64,000 bases of DNA from Phaeosaccion multiseriatum (GCA_965112735.1 OZ218956.1:1674001-1738000), one strand, 5' to 3'. Shown: positions 38,233-50,839, numbered from the stretch's first letter. The notes: generated by a model not told the origin, from the letters alone. Made by a program: numbers and translations.

Positions 38233-41200
38233 ATGATGGGGGGAAGAGGGCCAGGACGGCCTCGTCTTGCTCGGAAAAGACGCTTCCCCGGGGCGGCCGC
38301 GGGAGGTAGAGGGGGAAGAGGGGGTAGAGGAAGAGGAGGAGGAGCGGCTCTTCCAGGCGAGGTGAAGCAAAGCACTTCGAAAAACAAGAGCATCGTCAGA
38401 GAGGGAGCATCGGATGAAGCGCTCTTCCGAGCCCTGTCCAAGCACGACACTGAGCTGGCTGCTGCTCTTAAGGCGGCGGAGAGCAGGCTGGAAGGGAGTC
38501 AGCAATACATGCGGGATGCAGAGGCGGAGCTCGGGAGGCTGCGGGGGCAGGAGCAGAAGGTGAAGGAGGAGCTCGTGGGCATGTACAACGCGCTGGTCAA
38601 CCTACAGATGGAGATTAAGAAAGACGCGGAGATGCAGCAGGCCCAGGCACAGGCGGAGGCAGAGGCTGCCGCTGCTACTGCCATCGTCGACGCTGGGGAG
38701 GGCGTACCGAATGAAGGAGGCGGTGGCGCTGGTGCTGCGGGGATTGTCGATAGTGAAGCTGGAGAAGCCGCAGCTCCGCTTGGGCGAAAGAATGATGATG
38801 ACGATGATGATGATGATGATGAGGGTGATGAGGGTGCTCACTCCTTGGGCGGACTACGGACTGCGGACCTACCCTCAGGAGAAGGAAAAGACAAAGATGC
38901 ATCATCGACACCCAGACGGAGGGGCAGTGGAGAGGCAAATCACACCGGGGGCGAGGACCACGTTGAGGCCTCCAGCACGAGTAGATTACAGGATCAGCAG
39001 GCTCAGAGGCGAGGTGGGGCCCCGCTTGCAGGTGGGGGCCAAACTCAGTTTGAGAATGGCCAGTCCGTTACGGCGGCGTCTTCCACTGGGGGTAGAGCTA
39101 CGCCCGAACCTCCTGCTGCTGTGGAATGTGTTGAGAGGCCGTGTGCAGGCTTGGAGCACCTCCTTCTCAGCCGAGGAGCGCTGTTCTGTCTGTCTCCTCC
39201 ACCTCTCCCAACAGCAGTTGGTGATACAGCAGATAGCGCCGCAGTATCCCTGTCTGACTACGTGCGCATGCATCAACTGGGTGGGTGGGCCGCAGGGGAG
39301 TGGGGCGGGGCCGGCGCCTGCTTGCAGCTGGAGGTTGCCGTGGAGGAGCTCGTCACAGCACTGGGGCCCACCGCAGACGGTCCACAGCTCCACGTCGGCG
39401 AGTTGGTGCAGTCGGGGGCGCTGCTTTGCCGTCGTCTTGGTGACAGTGGTGGCGTTATTGATGACGGTGTGGATGGTAGTGGGGCCGCTGGAGTCAGCGA
39501 TGGGATCAGGGAGGCCACCAGTTGGCAGGCAGAGGAGGAGAAGGATGACGAAGGTGGGGCCAAGAGCATTTCCGGTGAAGAGGAGGTCAGAGACAGCATG
39601 CAGGCTGAGGCAATGCCGTCACCACCACGACCACCATCAGTGGTAGCACTTGGTGACGTGAATGGTATCGTGTGCCCGTTTGAGCTGGACGGCGTGTGTA
39701 ACGACCATAGCTGCAGCTACAGTCACCTGGGGAAGAAGGAGCTGCTTCCTAGTGCAGGGATGGCGGCAGGGATAGGGTGCACCGACACTGACAAGAGAGG
39801 AGGCAGCGCTCTGATGAGAGAGGAAGGAAGGGAGTTACACGCTTCTTTGGAACAGCGGTGGTACAAGCGAATGGAAGATATCTACACTCGGAAACAGGGC
39901 ACAGGGCTTCCTCCCCTACAGCTTGACCCAATCGTGCGTAATGTCGACCGTCACCCGTACCGAGGGGGAGGTGGGAAGAAGAGATCCAAGAAGGTGACCG
40001 AATGGGGTGGGGGAAGTATGCAACAGAGCATGCGGGAAGGGGACAAGCAAGGACAGCAGCGGCGAGAGGGCCGTAGTGAAGGTGGTGGCGATGTAGAAGA
40101 AGGAGGAGGTGGAGGAGGCTGTAGCTCTGGCGCAGGCCCGGTGGTGGAACTAGGCGGACTCAGTCCGTCTTCGCCTGATGGTGGTGTTGATACGGAGGGA
40201 CAGGCAACTTCCTTGTCCGGCGAGAGTGGTGGCGGTGGAGCTGTGGAAAGTGGAGTGCCTGGGGACGAAGATGAGGGTGAGAGCACAAGCTTCATTCAGC
40301 TCCCGCGAAGCTATGCTAGCCACGACAGTGAAGAGGAAAAGGAGGAGGAAGAAGAAGAAGAAGATGATGATGATGATGATGATGATGCAGAGGAGGGCGA
40401 GGAAGGTGAGAAGGAGGCTATTGGCATTGACGAAGGAGAGAGCGAGCATGAGGAGCACGAGGAAAGACATGTTGCAGCCTTAATGGGTGAGTCGGGACGG
40501 AGCGACGGCAGCGGAATAGAGCAACGGGGGGGGGGACGGAAGCGTTCCCATGCCCAGCAGGCAGGGACTGGGGCTGGTCATCGTGATGGTGATGTTTTCA
40601 TGGTGCGTAGTGACGATGTTGACAAGGCAGCAGCAGACGAGGAGGAGGAGGAGGAGGAGGAGGAGGAGGAGGAGAAGGAGGAGGAGGAGGTGGGCAAGAG
40701 TGCTCCGACTCTTACCGAGGTCGAAGGCACGGGCTCCGTTGCTGCTGCTGCTGCTGCTGCCGGTGCTTCTTCCCGAATAGGAGCTGTGGACGTGAGGCTG
40801 ATGGTCTCACGGCTCTGTGGAGGGATCAGGGGAGGAGGGGGGGGTGGAGGTGCAACTAGTACTTCCTTTGCCATTGCCCCTGCGACACGCACCACACACA
40901 CACGTTATTGGGACTCACCTCTGCCAAACCACGCTGGGGAAGAAGGAGGGGAGGGGGGGCGGAAGCGGCGCAGGCAGCCGCAGGAGCAAGGAGGAGAGCC
41001 TAAGGAGGAGGGCCCACGGGTACTACCGGCAGAGCGAGCAGTGCGAGGAGCAGGAAACGAGCAGCAGAAGGGCAGCACAAGTGCATTGTTAGTGTGGCAG
41101 CACTCCTCTCTGTTGTCCCCGAGGGAAGCTGCGCTGCTGGCCCAATACGTCAAGGGCGGGGCGGGGGGCGCAGATGTGGATGCGTGGCTGCTTCTGGCGC

Positions 41201-44200
41201 TGGACCGTATTCATATGGACCCAACGTCATCGTCACCCAAGGGTGGGCCTTGCTTGCGTGTGCTGTCGGAGGCCTTGCAAGTCCCTGCCAATCGGCGGAG
41301 TGAGGAGCTGTGGTTGTTGTACTTGCACATGCTACCCAAGCGGAGCTCATCTCGCACTGCGCTGCTCGAGCAGGTGAGGCGAGGCGAGCGACTTGTTCGG
41401 CACAGGAGTAGGGGGGGGATGGGGGGGGGGGGGGGTCCGCTCATACTCAGAGAGGACTCGAACGGACGACGCAGGAAGGATTAGGGTTGGGTAGGACAAA
41501 GGAAAGAGTGGGATGGAGGGGGGGGGTCAGGGGGGGTCAGCGTGAAGGACCTTGGATGGTCTAGTCTTTGGAAGATAAGGCAGCGTTGGAAGGCCTGCGT
41601 CTGGTTTCTTTGCTACGCTTGCTATGCTTCCGTCCACACACATCCTCCGACCACCACACGGCAGGGAGGTGGTTGAGGGAAGAGACCTCCTGCTCCTCCT
41701 CCTCCTCCTCCTCCTCCTCCTCCTCCTCCTCCTCCGTCCTCCTCCCTCCTTCTCCTCATCCTCCCTCTCCCTCCTTTCTCCCCCTCCTCCTCCCACTCCT
41801 CCTCCTCCTTCTTCTTATTCTTCTCATCCTCCTCCTCGTTATCCCCCTCCTCCTCCTCCTTCCCCTCCTCTTCCTTCCCCTCCTCCTCCTTCTCATCCCC
41901 TCCTCCCCTCTCCCCCTCATCCTCCTCCTTCCCCAGCTGAACATGGCCCTCCAAGCAACACGGCAAGTCCCTTTCTCTCCCCGTGTGTGGAGCATCTGGA
42001 GGGGAGCACGCAGGGCCTACAAGCTCGGGGAGGTGGCGAGTGCGGCAAAAGAGGAGGGGCAAGAGCATGGGCAAGGGCAGGGGCAGGGGCAGGGACGGCA
42101 GCACGCTGTATGTATGTCGGTGGAAGGTGCTGCTTTCGACGAGTTCGAACAGTCTCTCGCGTGCTGTGTAGCAGCCGCAGGAGCAGTAGGAGTAGCACGA
42201 GAAGCTGGAGCAGCAGAAGATGCAGGGGAAGAAGCAACAACAATGGCAGCAAAGTGTGAGGGGAACGACGTGACAGATCAGGCTCACAATGGCTTCACTA
42301 GAAACGACAGCAGAAGGCAATTGTCGGACGGGGCCGCAGCTGCGCGCATGGGGGCGTTTCTGCTGCTGCAGAGGGCGGATACCCTTGTGAAAGGGGGCTA
42401 CCCTCAATGGCCTCTGAGAGAACTTGTTCTTTCTCTTGTGCTCGCTTCGTACCAGCAGGGGGCGGACGTCGCAGTAGCAGAAGGTTCTGGGAACACTCCT
42501 AGCAGCGGCACTTTACCGCCACCTCCCCGGCCTGCGCTTTGGGCGATGGCAGATGCGGCGCTTCGGAAAGTCGGAATCGGCCTGGACCCAAGCAATGCCC
42601 AAGGCATCGACACTGCCGAGCGCCAGGTCGATATTCCTGCTCTTTCGAAGCTCTTGGAGAACGCCCCTGCTGCTGTTGGCTGGTGGCTGCGGGCTGTGCT
42701 TTGGCATGCTGCTATTCACCTTCTCGCCACTCGCCACCCTCTGCCGGGCCGTACCCACGCCCTCTTCTTCGGTCATTGTGAGGGGGGGGAGGGGGGGGAG
42801 GAGGAGGGTGAGGAGAAGCATCAGCATCATCCCTCTGCGGCAGAGCTACTGGAGTCGCTGAGGTATGAGTGCTGTCTACGCACGTTATTTGGGTGTGTGG
42901 GGTAAAGAAGAAGGGGCGGGGTGGCGGGGCTGGCGTGGGGTGTTTGCTTCGCTGTCTCGTCCATTGGTGAAGCGCCTTAGCATAGCGTGCAATAGAGCTT
43001 TGGTCGCTCCCCTCCTTGCTCTCTATTAGTAGCCGCTTGGCATGTGTCACTATTCTCATTTCTGAATGCTGTTGGTCCAATGTATCGCGGGCTGCGCGGG
43101 GCGGGATTCTGTGTGTTTTCGGTGATGGTGGCGTGTGTTGTGTGTGTGTGTGTGTGTGCATACATCCACAGATGGAAGGAGGGAAGGCTTCCAACAGAGC
43201 TGCTCCACAGGCGCGGCAGCAGCGCCGGTCGAGGGGCAGTACTAGCGGCTGTGCGCGGCCTGTTTCGCTGCGCACTGATGGATCTCGGCCTGTGGATGGA
43301 GAGGGGGCAAGACACCGGAGGGGAACGAGCGAGTCGGCGTGGGGGGGGGGAGGTCACAGCGGATCGTGGTGCTGCTGCTCATGACGGTGATGATGATGCT
43401 GATGAAGATGAAGAAAGGGATGATGATGCTGCTGCTGCTGCTGCTGATGATGATGATAGCGGCACCTCGCACTGCGGCGCTTCGCTGTGGCTGGACCCGG
43501 AATGCTGTGCTGCTTTGGAAGTGGACCACTGCGATGTTGCCACCACGGTGGAGGCTGCAGAGGCTATTCGGGCGGTGTGGGGGGGTGACGCGACAGAACC
43601 AGACGGGCAAACGAAGGAGCAGAAGGGAAAGGATGGTGGACGTGGAGGAGGAGGAGGAGGAGGAGGAGGAGGAGGAGGAGGAGGAGGAGGAGGAGGAGGA
43701 GGAGGAGGAGGAGGAGGAGGGGGGGGGGGGAGTAGGCGTCTTGACTGCTCGATGAGCAACCACAGCGCGTGTTTGCCGCTGGCGCTGAACTGGATGGTGC
43801 TCGAGGCGGACATGGCGGATGGTTCTACCACTGCCGTCACTGACATTGTGGCTGGACATGGGCGGGGCGGCAGATGGACAGGTGTTGAGGGAGGCGATAA
43901 GGAGGAGAAGTATGACAAGTATGCCGCTTTTTACGGGCTAGGGGTGCGTGTCCTGCGCCTCACGAGGGGCCACCCGCTGGTGCTTGAACTTCTCTTGCGG
44001 CGCTCTCCGGTGAGGCTCGTCATGGAGGGGCTGTTCCTGCTGGGAACGGCTCGACAAGGGCAACAACACGAGCAAGAGCAAGAGCGAGAACAAGAACGAG
44101 AGCAAAGAGAAGGAGAAGAAGGAGGAGAAGACAAGGGGGAGACAAAAGCGAATGCTCTCCAGAGGCGGAGTGACGAGAAGCTTGCGGCGATGGGCGCGGA

Positions 44201-45781
44201 GAAGGGGAGTGGGGCGGTGCTGATGAGACCACGAGTGCTTAGAATGGCGCGGCAGAGTACCAGTACCAGCCGCAGCAGAGGAGGAGGAGGGGGGGGAGGG
44301 GGTGGCAATGTGGAGCGCAGCGGCGGTGAGGAGCCGCGAATGATGGAGCGAAACCGGGGGAGCGTTTCGGGGGTGGCACAAGTATCACCAATGGCGGAAC
44401 AAGCATCACCAATGTCGGAGCTCACGCAGACTTCACCACTCCACTCTCTAAAGCCCTCCCTCCCCCCCAGGCTGAGACGTGCTCTCATCGGCCGAGACTG
44501 TGAGGCCTTTTTCGCCGTGCTGCAGTGCGCGCGTGCCTTGTCTCGTGGTACCAGTAGCAGCTTGTCCAGTTGGTTGTTCAGCCACGCCACCAGAGCCAAC
44601 TGTGATCCAGCAAGAGGCGATAACAACAGCAGCCGCAGCACCAGTACCAGCACCAGCAGAGGCGCTGACAATCAGGGAGGAGCAGGCAGAGTGAAGGCGG
44701 TGGATGGCAAAGCCCCCCCAGCAACGGCTACGGCTGTATTGGCTGGAGTGTCTGCCCCGGCACCATCATGGACTTCACTTGTGCAGTCTCTCTTGGAGGA
44801 AGCGTGCCGGCTCTTTTGGCTGGGCCCTTCGACGGAGCGAGCGGGAGTGGGAGTGAGCAGCAGAGAAGGAGACGACCCTCGTCTCTTCGGCGAGGAGTCG
44901 TCTCTCTTCGAGACGATTCGAGGAGAACTTTTGCACTGGATCGACAGCGGAAAGCTGGACGGAAGTGGAAGTGGTGCAGGAGGTGGACGACTGGGAGAGA
45001 CAGGCGTCTTGGCGTGTATTTTCGGAGGCCTCTGCTGTTGCGTTGGCGTTGCGGAGGCATCCCGGCTACTTAGCGATGTGCATGCCTTCCGCTTTGTGCC
45101 CCTGCAGAGGCGGCGGCTGCTCTCACTCCAAGGGCTACAGGGAGAGCTCAGCCTGGGCCTGGGGGGAGCGGAGGGGAGGAGAGGAGGAGGAGGAGGAAGA
45201 GGAGGAGGAGGAGGAGGAGGAGGAGGAGGAGGAGGAGGAGGAGGAGGAGGAGGGAGAGGAGGAGGAGGAGGAGGAGGAGGAGGAGGAGAAGGAGGAGGAG
45301 GAGGAGGAGGAGGAGGAGGAGGAGGAGCCAAAGGGAGAGGCAGGGCGAGGGAGGTGCTCATCGCCGGGCTCATGGCTGAAGAGTCCGCTGCAGCTGATGT
45401 TCTTCCTGTGGCGACGACATCAACAGCAACCCCGACCTCGACGCGGTCGGCCCTGCGCAACCTTGTACGGATGGAGCTCTCCGACGGGGCCTCATTTTGC
45501 CCCTCTGCTGCGATCGCCAGCCGAGACCTCTTCTGTGCCACGCTCCTGGACATGTATCTCCGCAGCAGCAGTGGTGGTGGTCAAAGGCAGCGAAGAGTGA
45601 TGCCGGCCATCGACTGGAGTCTCGTGGACGTGGTGCAAGGGAGCTCAACTCTCTCGCACTGCCCTCTGCTGGTGGCAACGCTTGTGCGCCACATTGCTCT
45701 TCATCACTCAGGGAGGACGTCACTCCTCAGCCTGCGAGGACTCATGGCGCCTCTTGTATCTCAGCAGTACCAGCGTGAGAC

Positions 45782-45814
<33 letters not shown>

Positions 45815-47065
45815 CCAGGAGTATGGGAGTATCCACAGTCTCAGCGGCATCATCAGCTGTATCTGCAGCACCAGCACCAACGGCAGCGGAAGTGGAACCA
45901 TGGCCGCCGTGGCGTCGACTGCAGCTTGCTTAGAGGTGTGGGAGGGGTTCGAGGGCCGGGCGCAGCGTGTGTTGGAGGCGGCGGTGCGCGTGAGTCCCCT
46001 TGACGCTGCTCTGCAGAGCCGCCTTGTTGCCTTGGAGGCTTGCTTTGCTTCGGGGACAGAGGAGGCAAGCGCAACCGCCGGTAGCGAGAAGAAGGAGGGC
46101 AAGCCTGCGCCACAAACAGCAGCAGCAACAGTTGGTGATACAGCAGCAACAGCAGGGTTGAGTGCGAAGCGACTCAAGACCGAAAGCGGGCACAAGGTTG
46201 TCTTCATGGGCGCGGAGGCAGCTGCACCAGTTGGTGATACAGCGGTGGTGAGTGTAGGGAGGAGTCGTGTGGAGAAGCTGCAGGACCTTCAGAGGCGGGT
46301 GGGGACGTCTTTGGCATTGCCGTGCAGTGGGGACGATCGGCTCAGACTGGACGACGCCAGCGCTCTTGTTCAGGCGCTGAGGAGGAGGGGAGGGCAGGGG
46401 GGCGAGGGCACCATTGGTATTGTTAGCGATTGCGCCGTCAACGCAGATGCCGGTGCGAACGATGGCAACAGACGTGGCAGCAGCAGAAGCCGCGTCGAAG
46501 GGGGTGGAGGCGATTGGATTCTTCCCTCGGCTCTGTGCTTGCGCGGACGGCTGCCACAGGAAAAGCAGCAGGCACCACAGCAGCAGCTGCAGCAGCAGCA
46601 GCAGCAGCAGCAGCGGTATGACCCAGAACACCAACAGCACCAACAACAAAAACAACAAAAAACCCAACAGCAGCACCAACAACAACAACTGACTGAGGAA
46701 TCGCCAGTTGGTCTTCGCACCGTGCCCATGTCTGTCTTCCTTCTGACCGCCTTGCGCCGACTTGACGTCTCCGACAACGGCCTCGACTTCCTCCCCCGCG
46801 CGCTCGCCCTCCTGACCCACCTGATCCACCTCGACGTGTCGCGCAACCGCCTGCGATGCTTGCCGGAGGACCTGCCCGCGACTCGTCGTCGCCATTTGGG
46901 GACACGCTCAGGGCGGGGGCTGCTTTTGGATGACGGCTGCGTGCTGGGTAAGCTGAGCCGTCTGCAGGTGCTGCGTGCCAGTGAGAACCTCCTTGTTTCG
47001 TGGAGCGGGTCTAGCCCTCTTCCAGGTCCAGCTCCAGGAGGCACCAGTAGAGGCGGCACCACCAC

Positions 47066-47109
<44 letters not shown>

Positions 47110-47522
47110 GTAAGAGCGGTGAAGCGCAGATCTGGAGTAACAGCACACGTTCCAGCGCTGCTGCTGTCAAGGACGAGAAAGGAGCATCCGCAGCAGGAGG
47201 AGGAGGAGGAGGAGGAGGAGGAGGAGGAGGAGCTGTAAGCGCCTCGCCCTCAGGGGGGGGGCTGCCTCTTTCTCTGGCTCGCTGTGTGCAGCTGCATGAG
47301 GTGGACCTGTCCCACAACCTCTTGACAGAGGTCCCCGTGTGTCTCCTCCGCGGCGGGCTGAGAGAGCTCGAGGCGCTGAAGCTGCACGGCAATGCTCTGA
47401 CGACGCTGCCCATGGGAATGGAGAAGGCCTTCCCAGCGCTCAAGGTGCTAACTCTCGAGGGAAACCCGCTCTCCGGGGGGGGCGGAGGCCGCGGTGGCAA
47501 GAGCCAACAAAAACAGCATTGA
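38233..47522 (+). CDS. ZFC3H1/Red1-like zinc-finger protein with C-terminal leucine-rich repeats
   Basis: Three exons: 38233-41373, 41937-42901 and 43172-47522 (2,818 residues; phases 0 and 2). An Arg/Gly start and a coiled coil (about residues 55-155) lead to GIVCPFELDGVCNDHSCSYSH at about 476-497, spaced C-x7-C-x4-C-x3-H, like the PF10650 finger of ZFC3H1. From about residue 950, helical segments with paired Trp (RSEELWLLYLHML; FSPRVWSIWRGARRAY) resemble HAT repeats and continue to about 2290 (EVWEGFEGRAQRVLEAAVRV). Residues about 2550-2815 are LRRs (LRRLDVSDNGLDFLP; LIHLDVSRNRLRCLP; LEALKLHGNALTTLP). ZFC3H1 homologues bridge RNA helicase and exosome in nuclear RNA decay, so a nuclear RNA role is inferred. 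The LRR tail is not part of known ZFC3H1. Confidence 0.75.
41694..41930. repeat. (CTC)n pyrimidine repeats in intron 1 of the ZFC3H1-like gene
   Basis: CTC/TTC/CCT triplets run nearly to the acceptor (41935-41936) and give poly-Leu, poly-Pro or poly-Ser frames that are not coding. Confidence 0.85.
43642..43732 (+). repeat. In-frame (GGA)n coding a poly-Gly run
   Basis: This run inside exon 3 of the ZFC3H1-like gene gives about 30 Gly. The same slippage-prone sequence type appears at 45180-45327. Confidence 0.9.
45178..45327 (+). repeat. In-frame (GGA)n coding a second poly-Gly run
   Basis: About 50 triplets in exon 3 of the ZFC3H1-like gene stay in frame. Length change by multiples of 3 bp would be tolerated. 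Confidence 0.9.
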
Positions 47523-47806
47523 GAGTCCCTGTGAATCTGGAGCACCAACGCACCTATCTAACGAATCAAAACGGTCATGTTTTTTTTATTGCAGTATGAT
47601 AAATACAAAGCGGGTGAGACAGAGTCACTCACTCACTCAATCTCGCACTAACTGCACTGACTCACTCACCCCCTCACTCACTCCGCACTTGGAAAGAAAT
47701 TTGGTACCTGCTTTGCAGAACAGGTCAGGCGCCTGCCCAGGCCACTGCCACGCCAGCCCCGAGCGAGACCTGGTACCGCCCGGGACATGTCGTCAGCGGC
47801 CTGCTG

Positions 47807-47841
<35 letters not shown>

Positions 47842-48253
47842 TGCGCTGCCCCCCCGTGCGCCTCCATCACCAAATTGACCTTGACTTGTCGTTTGACTTA
47901 CGTCCAATATACGTATGCCCCCCTCACCTCTACCCCTATCATCGTCCATCTACCCCCCCCCTTGCGCCATGCAAACATGAACACATCAAAATCGTCTGTT
48001 GCCCCTCTCCCCTCTATCGTTACATGTATTCGCCCCTCCTCCTTCCCAATGGAAAGGAAGGGCGATACTCACCACCGACCAGTGCCTCCTTGGTTTTCGC
48101 TGGTACTTCTTCTTCCTTGACCGTGGCCCTCTATTGCCGCTCCTCCTCCTCCTCTACCCGTCTGCATGCCTGCCTCTGCGACACACAGGCGCTTGTGTGC
48201 CGGTTCCGGGGCTACACGATGTTGCACTTGTGGCAGGAAGAAGGTGTGATGCG
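47523..48253. other. Intergenic spacer
   Basis: This is the 3' region of the ZFC3H1-like gene, with a T-run, short CACT repeats (47620-47690) and a CTG run (47805-47840). No gene is supported. Confidence 0.5.
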
Positions 48254-49009
48254 TCAGAAGAAAGCACTGCATATCCGGTCGCGCCGCTCCTCCTCGTCAG
48301 CGCCACCGTAGAATGATACCGCAATTGCTCCTGTCCTATGTCGTTGTTGTCGTTGTTGTCGTTGTTGATGTTGCTGCTGCTGCTGCTGCTGCTGCTCCCA
48401 CCCCAGCTTCACGTCCGCCTCGTCGTCTGCACGCTCCTTCCCCAGCCGCATGTCACTTAACCGGACAGAGGCTACATCCAATGATGGCACATGGCAGGAC
48501 TGGGTACGAAGACGTCTGCACTGCGGAGGCTGTGGGCCCCCAAGCGCCTGCTGGGTGCTGTCGATCAAGGACACATCCAGCGACAAGGCAAGGCAAGGCC
48601 TCGGCCTCGTCCTTTGCCGGCTGGTGCTTGGGAAAGTAGTAGCAGGAGTAGAAGTACTCATTGGTGGCATCAGCGAGTCATTGCTCATGGATCTTGGCCG
48701 CTGCTGCTGGATCCCGATAGCCCCGAGCCCACATTCTTGCCGACAAGAACATGAAGAAGGTGCCAAGCAGTAGGGCTCTTGTCGCCGCTTCTTACCCCCA
48801 CTGCTGCTGCTATCGTCCTCCTCGCTGCTATCGTCCTCGCCACCACTCATACTCCAGGTGCCGCCGCTATAATCTCTTTGTTCGCGGTCTTGTTCACACA
48901 TGACTCCTGTCACGCCACTGCTGGCCGGCCCCAGCAGCATTGTGAAGTCTTTTGCCGGCGAATATGGAGCAGTAAACGCGTCCAGTTCCGCGGGGGAGGG
49001 CTGTAGCAC
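48254..49009 (-). CDS. Unrecognised acidic/Ser/Gln-rich reading frame, probable last exon
   Basis: An open frame of about 251 residues follows a good acceptor (TAG-free CACCTCAG just upstream in sense) and begins VLQPSPAELDAFTAPYSPAK. It has an acidic Ser block (SGGEDDSSEEDDSSSSGGKK), then two related segments (PCLALSLDVSLIDST and SCHVPSLDVASVRLSDM), a CAG-coded Gln run and a charged end (GGADEEERRDRICSAFF). Composition is balanced and unlike the flanking repeats, and the antisense frames are broken, which is why I keep it. Upstream exons were not found. No family is recognised; it could be a regulatory or nuclear protein. Confidence 0.4.
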   Translation of the reverse strand: MLQPSPAELDAFTAPYSPAKDFTMLLGPASSGVTGVMCEQDREQRDYSGGTWSMSGGEDDSSEEDDSSSSGGKKRRQEPYCLAPSSCSCRQECGLGAIGIQQQRPRSMSNDSLMPPMSTSTPATTFPSTSRQRTRPRPCLALSLDVSLIDSTQQALGGPQPPQCRRLRTQSCHVPSLDVASVRLSDMRLGKERADDEADVKLGWEQQQQQQQQHQQRQQRQQRHRTGAIAVSFYGGADEEERRDRICSAFF

Positions 49010-50225
49010 CTGAGGTGGCGAGAGTGAGGCCGTAGGTGTTGTTGGTTGAAGATTGACATGAAGGAAAGAGGGGGGGAGAAAGAGGGGGGGAGGGGGGAAA
49101 GGAATTTAATTGATGTGATGACATCATCATCAAAAAGGTATAATAATAATAATAATAAAGATTTGTCCCTCCAAAGGGATGTTGCAGAGCCAATACCGTG
49201 ATGAACGGACACCGCCGTCAGCTCAACAGGGTCTGCAGCCTAACTCCTCTCCTCCTCCTCCCCCCTCCGCTCCGCTATTGGAAGGGGGTGGACTGGGCAG
49301 TAGGGTGAGCTCAGTCAGTAGTCAATGAGGAGAATCACCGCAGTTCGAGGAAGAAGGGCAGCTCGGCCGGAAGGGTGCCGCCGGGCTCGCGCGTCTGTGC
49401 CCCCCCTTCGAGGTAAAAAGATGCCGTACTTCAACCGCTCGCTCCTTTGACCACTTCCCGCAGAAGATTCTGTGCGAAACCTCTCTTTGCCATTACTGCC
49501 AAGAACGACAGTCTTTGGTATCGCTGTCCCACATGTCGAGTGTACCACTGCATCGACGGCTCCAATGGAGGGAGGCGTGCCTCCGGAGATGGCACACCCG
49601 CAAGCGACTCGATGGAGCTGACGAGAGGGGGCGAGTGGAGGAGGCGGAGGAGGAGCCAACCGACGGCACAGCGCTCCTGTGGCAGGCGCAGGTCGCTCAG
49701 GGATGACAGGGAGGGAGGGCACAGGTGGGGGCGCCCAGAAGACACAGCCACGCCGGCTCGACGAGTACAAGTAGCTGCACGTGGGGAGGAGCCCCCGCAA
49801 CGACGTCGGGGGGGGGGGGGGGCAGCCAGTGGCACTGGAGGAGGCCCCCATCACACGCTTGCCCACAGCCGCTAGGAGCGGGCAGCGGCCGGAGGACGCA
49901 CTGCTGGTCACGGAGGAGGTGACTGCGCAGGAAAGGGGGTGACGACGGATCCGTCTCGAGCAATTGCAGTGGTAGTGGTGGAGGAAGAAGGGTGGACGGA
50001 ACAAGCAAGGGGAGGAGGAGAGACTCTGCGGGAGGGGAGGAGAGGCGCGGGAGAAGAGGAGACGGTGTAGGGGCGGCAGGGGCGTCACGCGCCAAAATGC
50101 ATCGGCCGAGGGGCGGCAGTGGATTCCATTCCAGCGGCATGAGGGCAGCAGCGGAATGAGCAGTGGTGGCAGGGCATGAAGAGAGGGGGAGGAAGGGGGA
50201 GAAGGCGAGTTTGATGCCTTAATAA
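49010..50225. other. Region without a resolved gene
   Basis: It contains an ATA/AAT repeat with AATAAA hexamers (49141-49160) and long but unassigned frames on both strands (minus 49315-50088 and 49431-49835). One minus segment (QWYTRHVGQRYQRLSFLAVM) looks protein-like. I could not link it to a start, splice site or family. Confidence 0.35.
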
Positions 50226-50612
50226 GTCCTGGACACCAGACCGGGAGCGGCAGCAGCCCACAGCGAGACCCGCAAGGAGCGGCACTATGCCGGCACCTAC
50301 GGCCGAGAGCGTGTTCGCCTCACCACCTTCGCCATCGAGACCCACGCACGACTCGGCGCACAGGCGCAATCACTCCTACATGCACTCGCCGAGCACGTCG
50401 TCTCCCGCACGGGCCGCACCGGCTCCTCCACCACCAAGGGCCACGTCCTGACCAGACTTCGCCGTCTCGTCAGCTGCAGCAACCAGATGTGGCTCTCGGA
50501 GCGAGACCGCGCCTTCCTGGGTCGGCTCCTGCACTCCCCCTCCCCGACCAAGAGGGGGAGTAACCGTCGGCCCCCCGCGGGGCTTCTCGGGCTCCGGGCT
50601 TCTGGGCCATAG
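50226..50612 (+). pseudogene. C-terminal relic of a non-LTR (LINE) retrotransposon reverse transcriptase
   Basis: A 128-codon open stretch without its own ATG reads DTRPGAAAAHSETRKERHYA, then RERVRLTTFAIETHARLGAQ, LHALAEHVVSRTG and LRRLVSCSNQMWLSERD. An A-rich, charged K/R-x-Y-A segment followed by a L-x-x-F-A-[IV]-E-T-x-[GA]-R-x-G motif is usual just downstream of the reverse transcriptase domain in plant and algal LINEs. The catalytic domain itself is absent, so this is a 5'-truncated copy. It lies directly before the GC-rich inverted-repeat block, which may be its 3' tail. Confidence 0.5.
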
Positions 50613-50839
50613 CCCCCTCCAGGCTTCGGGCTTCTGGCCGCAGGCCAGCGCGGGCTTCTGCGCCGCAGGCCAGCGGTCTGGGCTTCAGGCTTCTCAGGGG
50701 GGCTCAGGGGGGCTCACGGGGGGGGGGGGAATTATGCCAGGCTTCTGGCCGCAGGCCAGCCCCGGGCTTCTTGCTTCCGGCCGCAGGCCGCCTCAGGCTT
50801 CTGCTTATCGGGGGGCCAGAGAAGCCCCGCGGGGGGCCG
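50568..50839. repeat. GC-rich block bounded by perfect 21-bp inverted repeats
   Basis: The arms are 50568-50588 and 50819-50839, each containing CCCCCCGCGGGGCTTCTC or its inverse. Between them are degenerate repeats of GGCTTCTGGCCGCAGGCC, themselves palindromic at GGCCGCAGGCC. The block could be a foldback element or the structured 3' end of the LINE relic beside it. Confidence 0.7.

Noticed and set aside
49431-49835. Minus frame ending RGFAQNLLREVVKGASG
   Set aside because: It looks protein-like, but no start, splice partner or family could be identified, so it is listed only as unresolved sequence.
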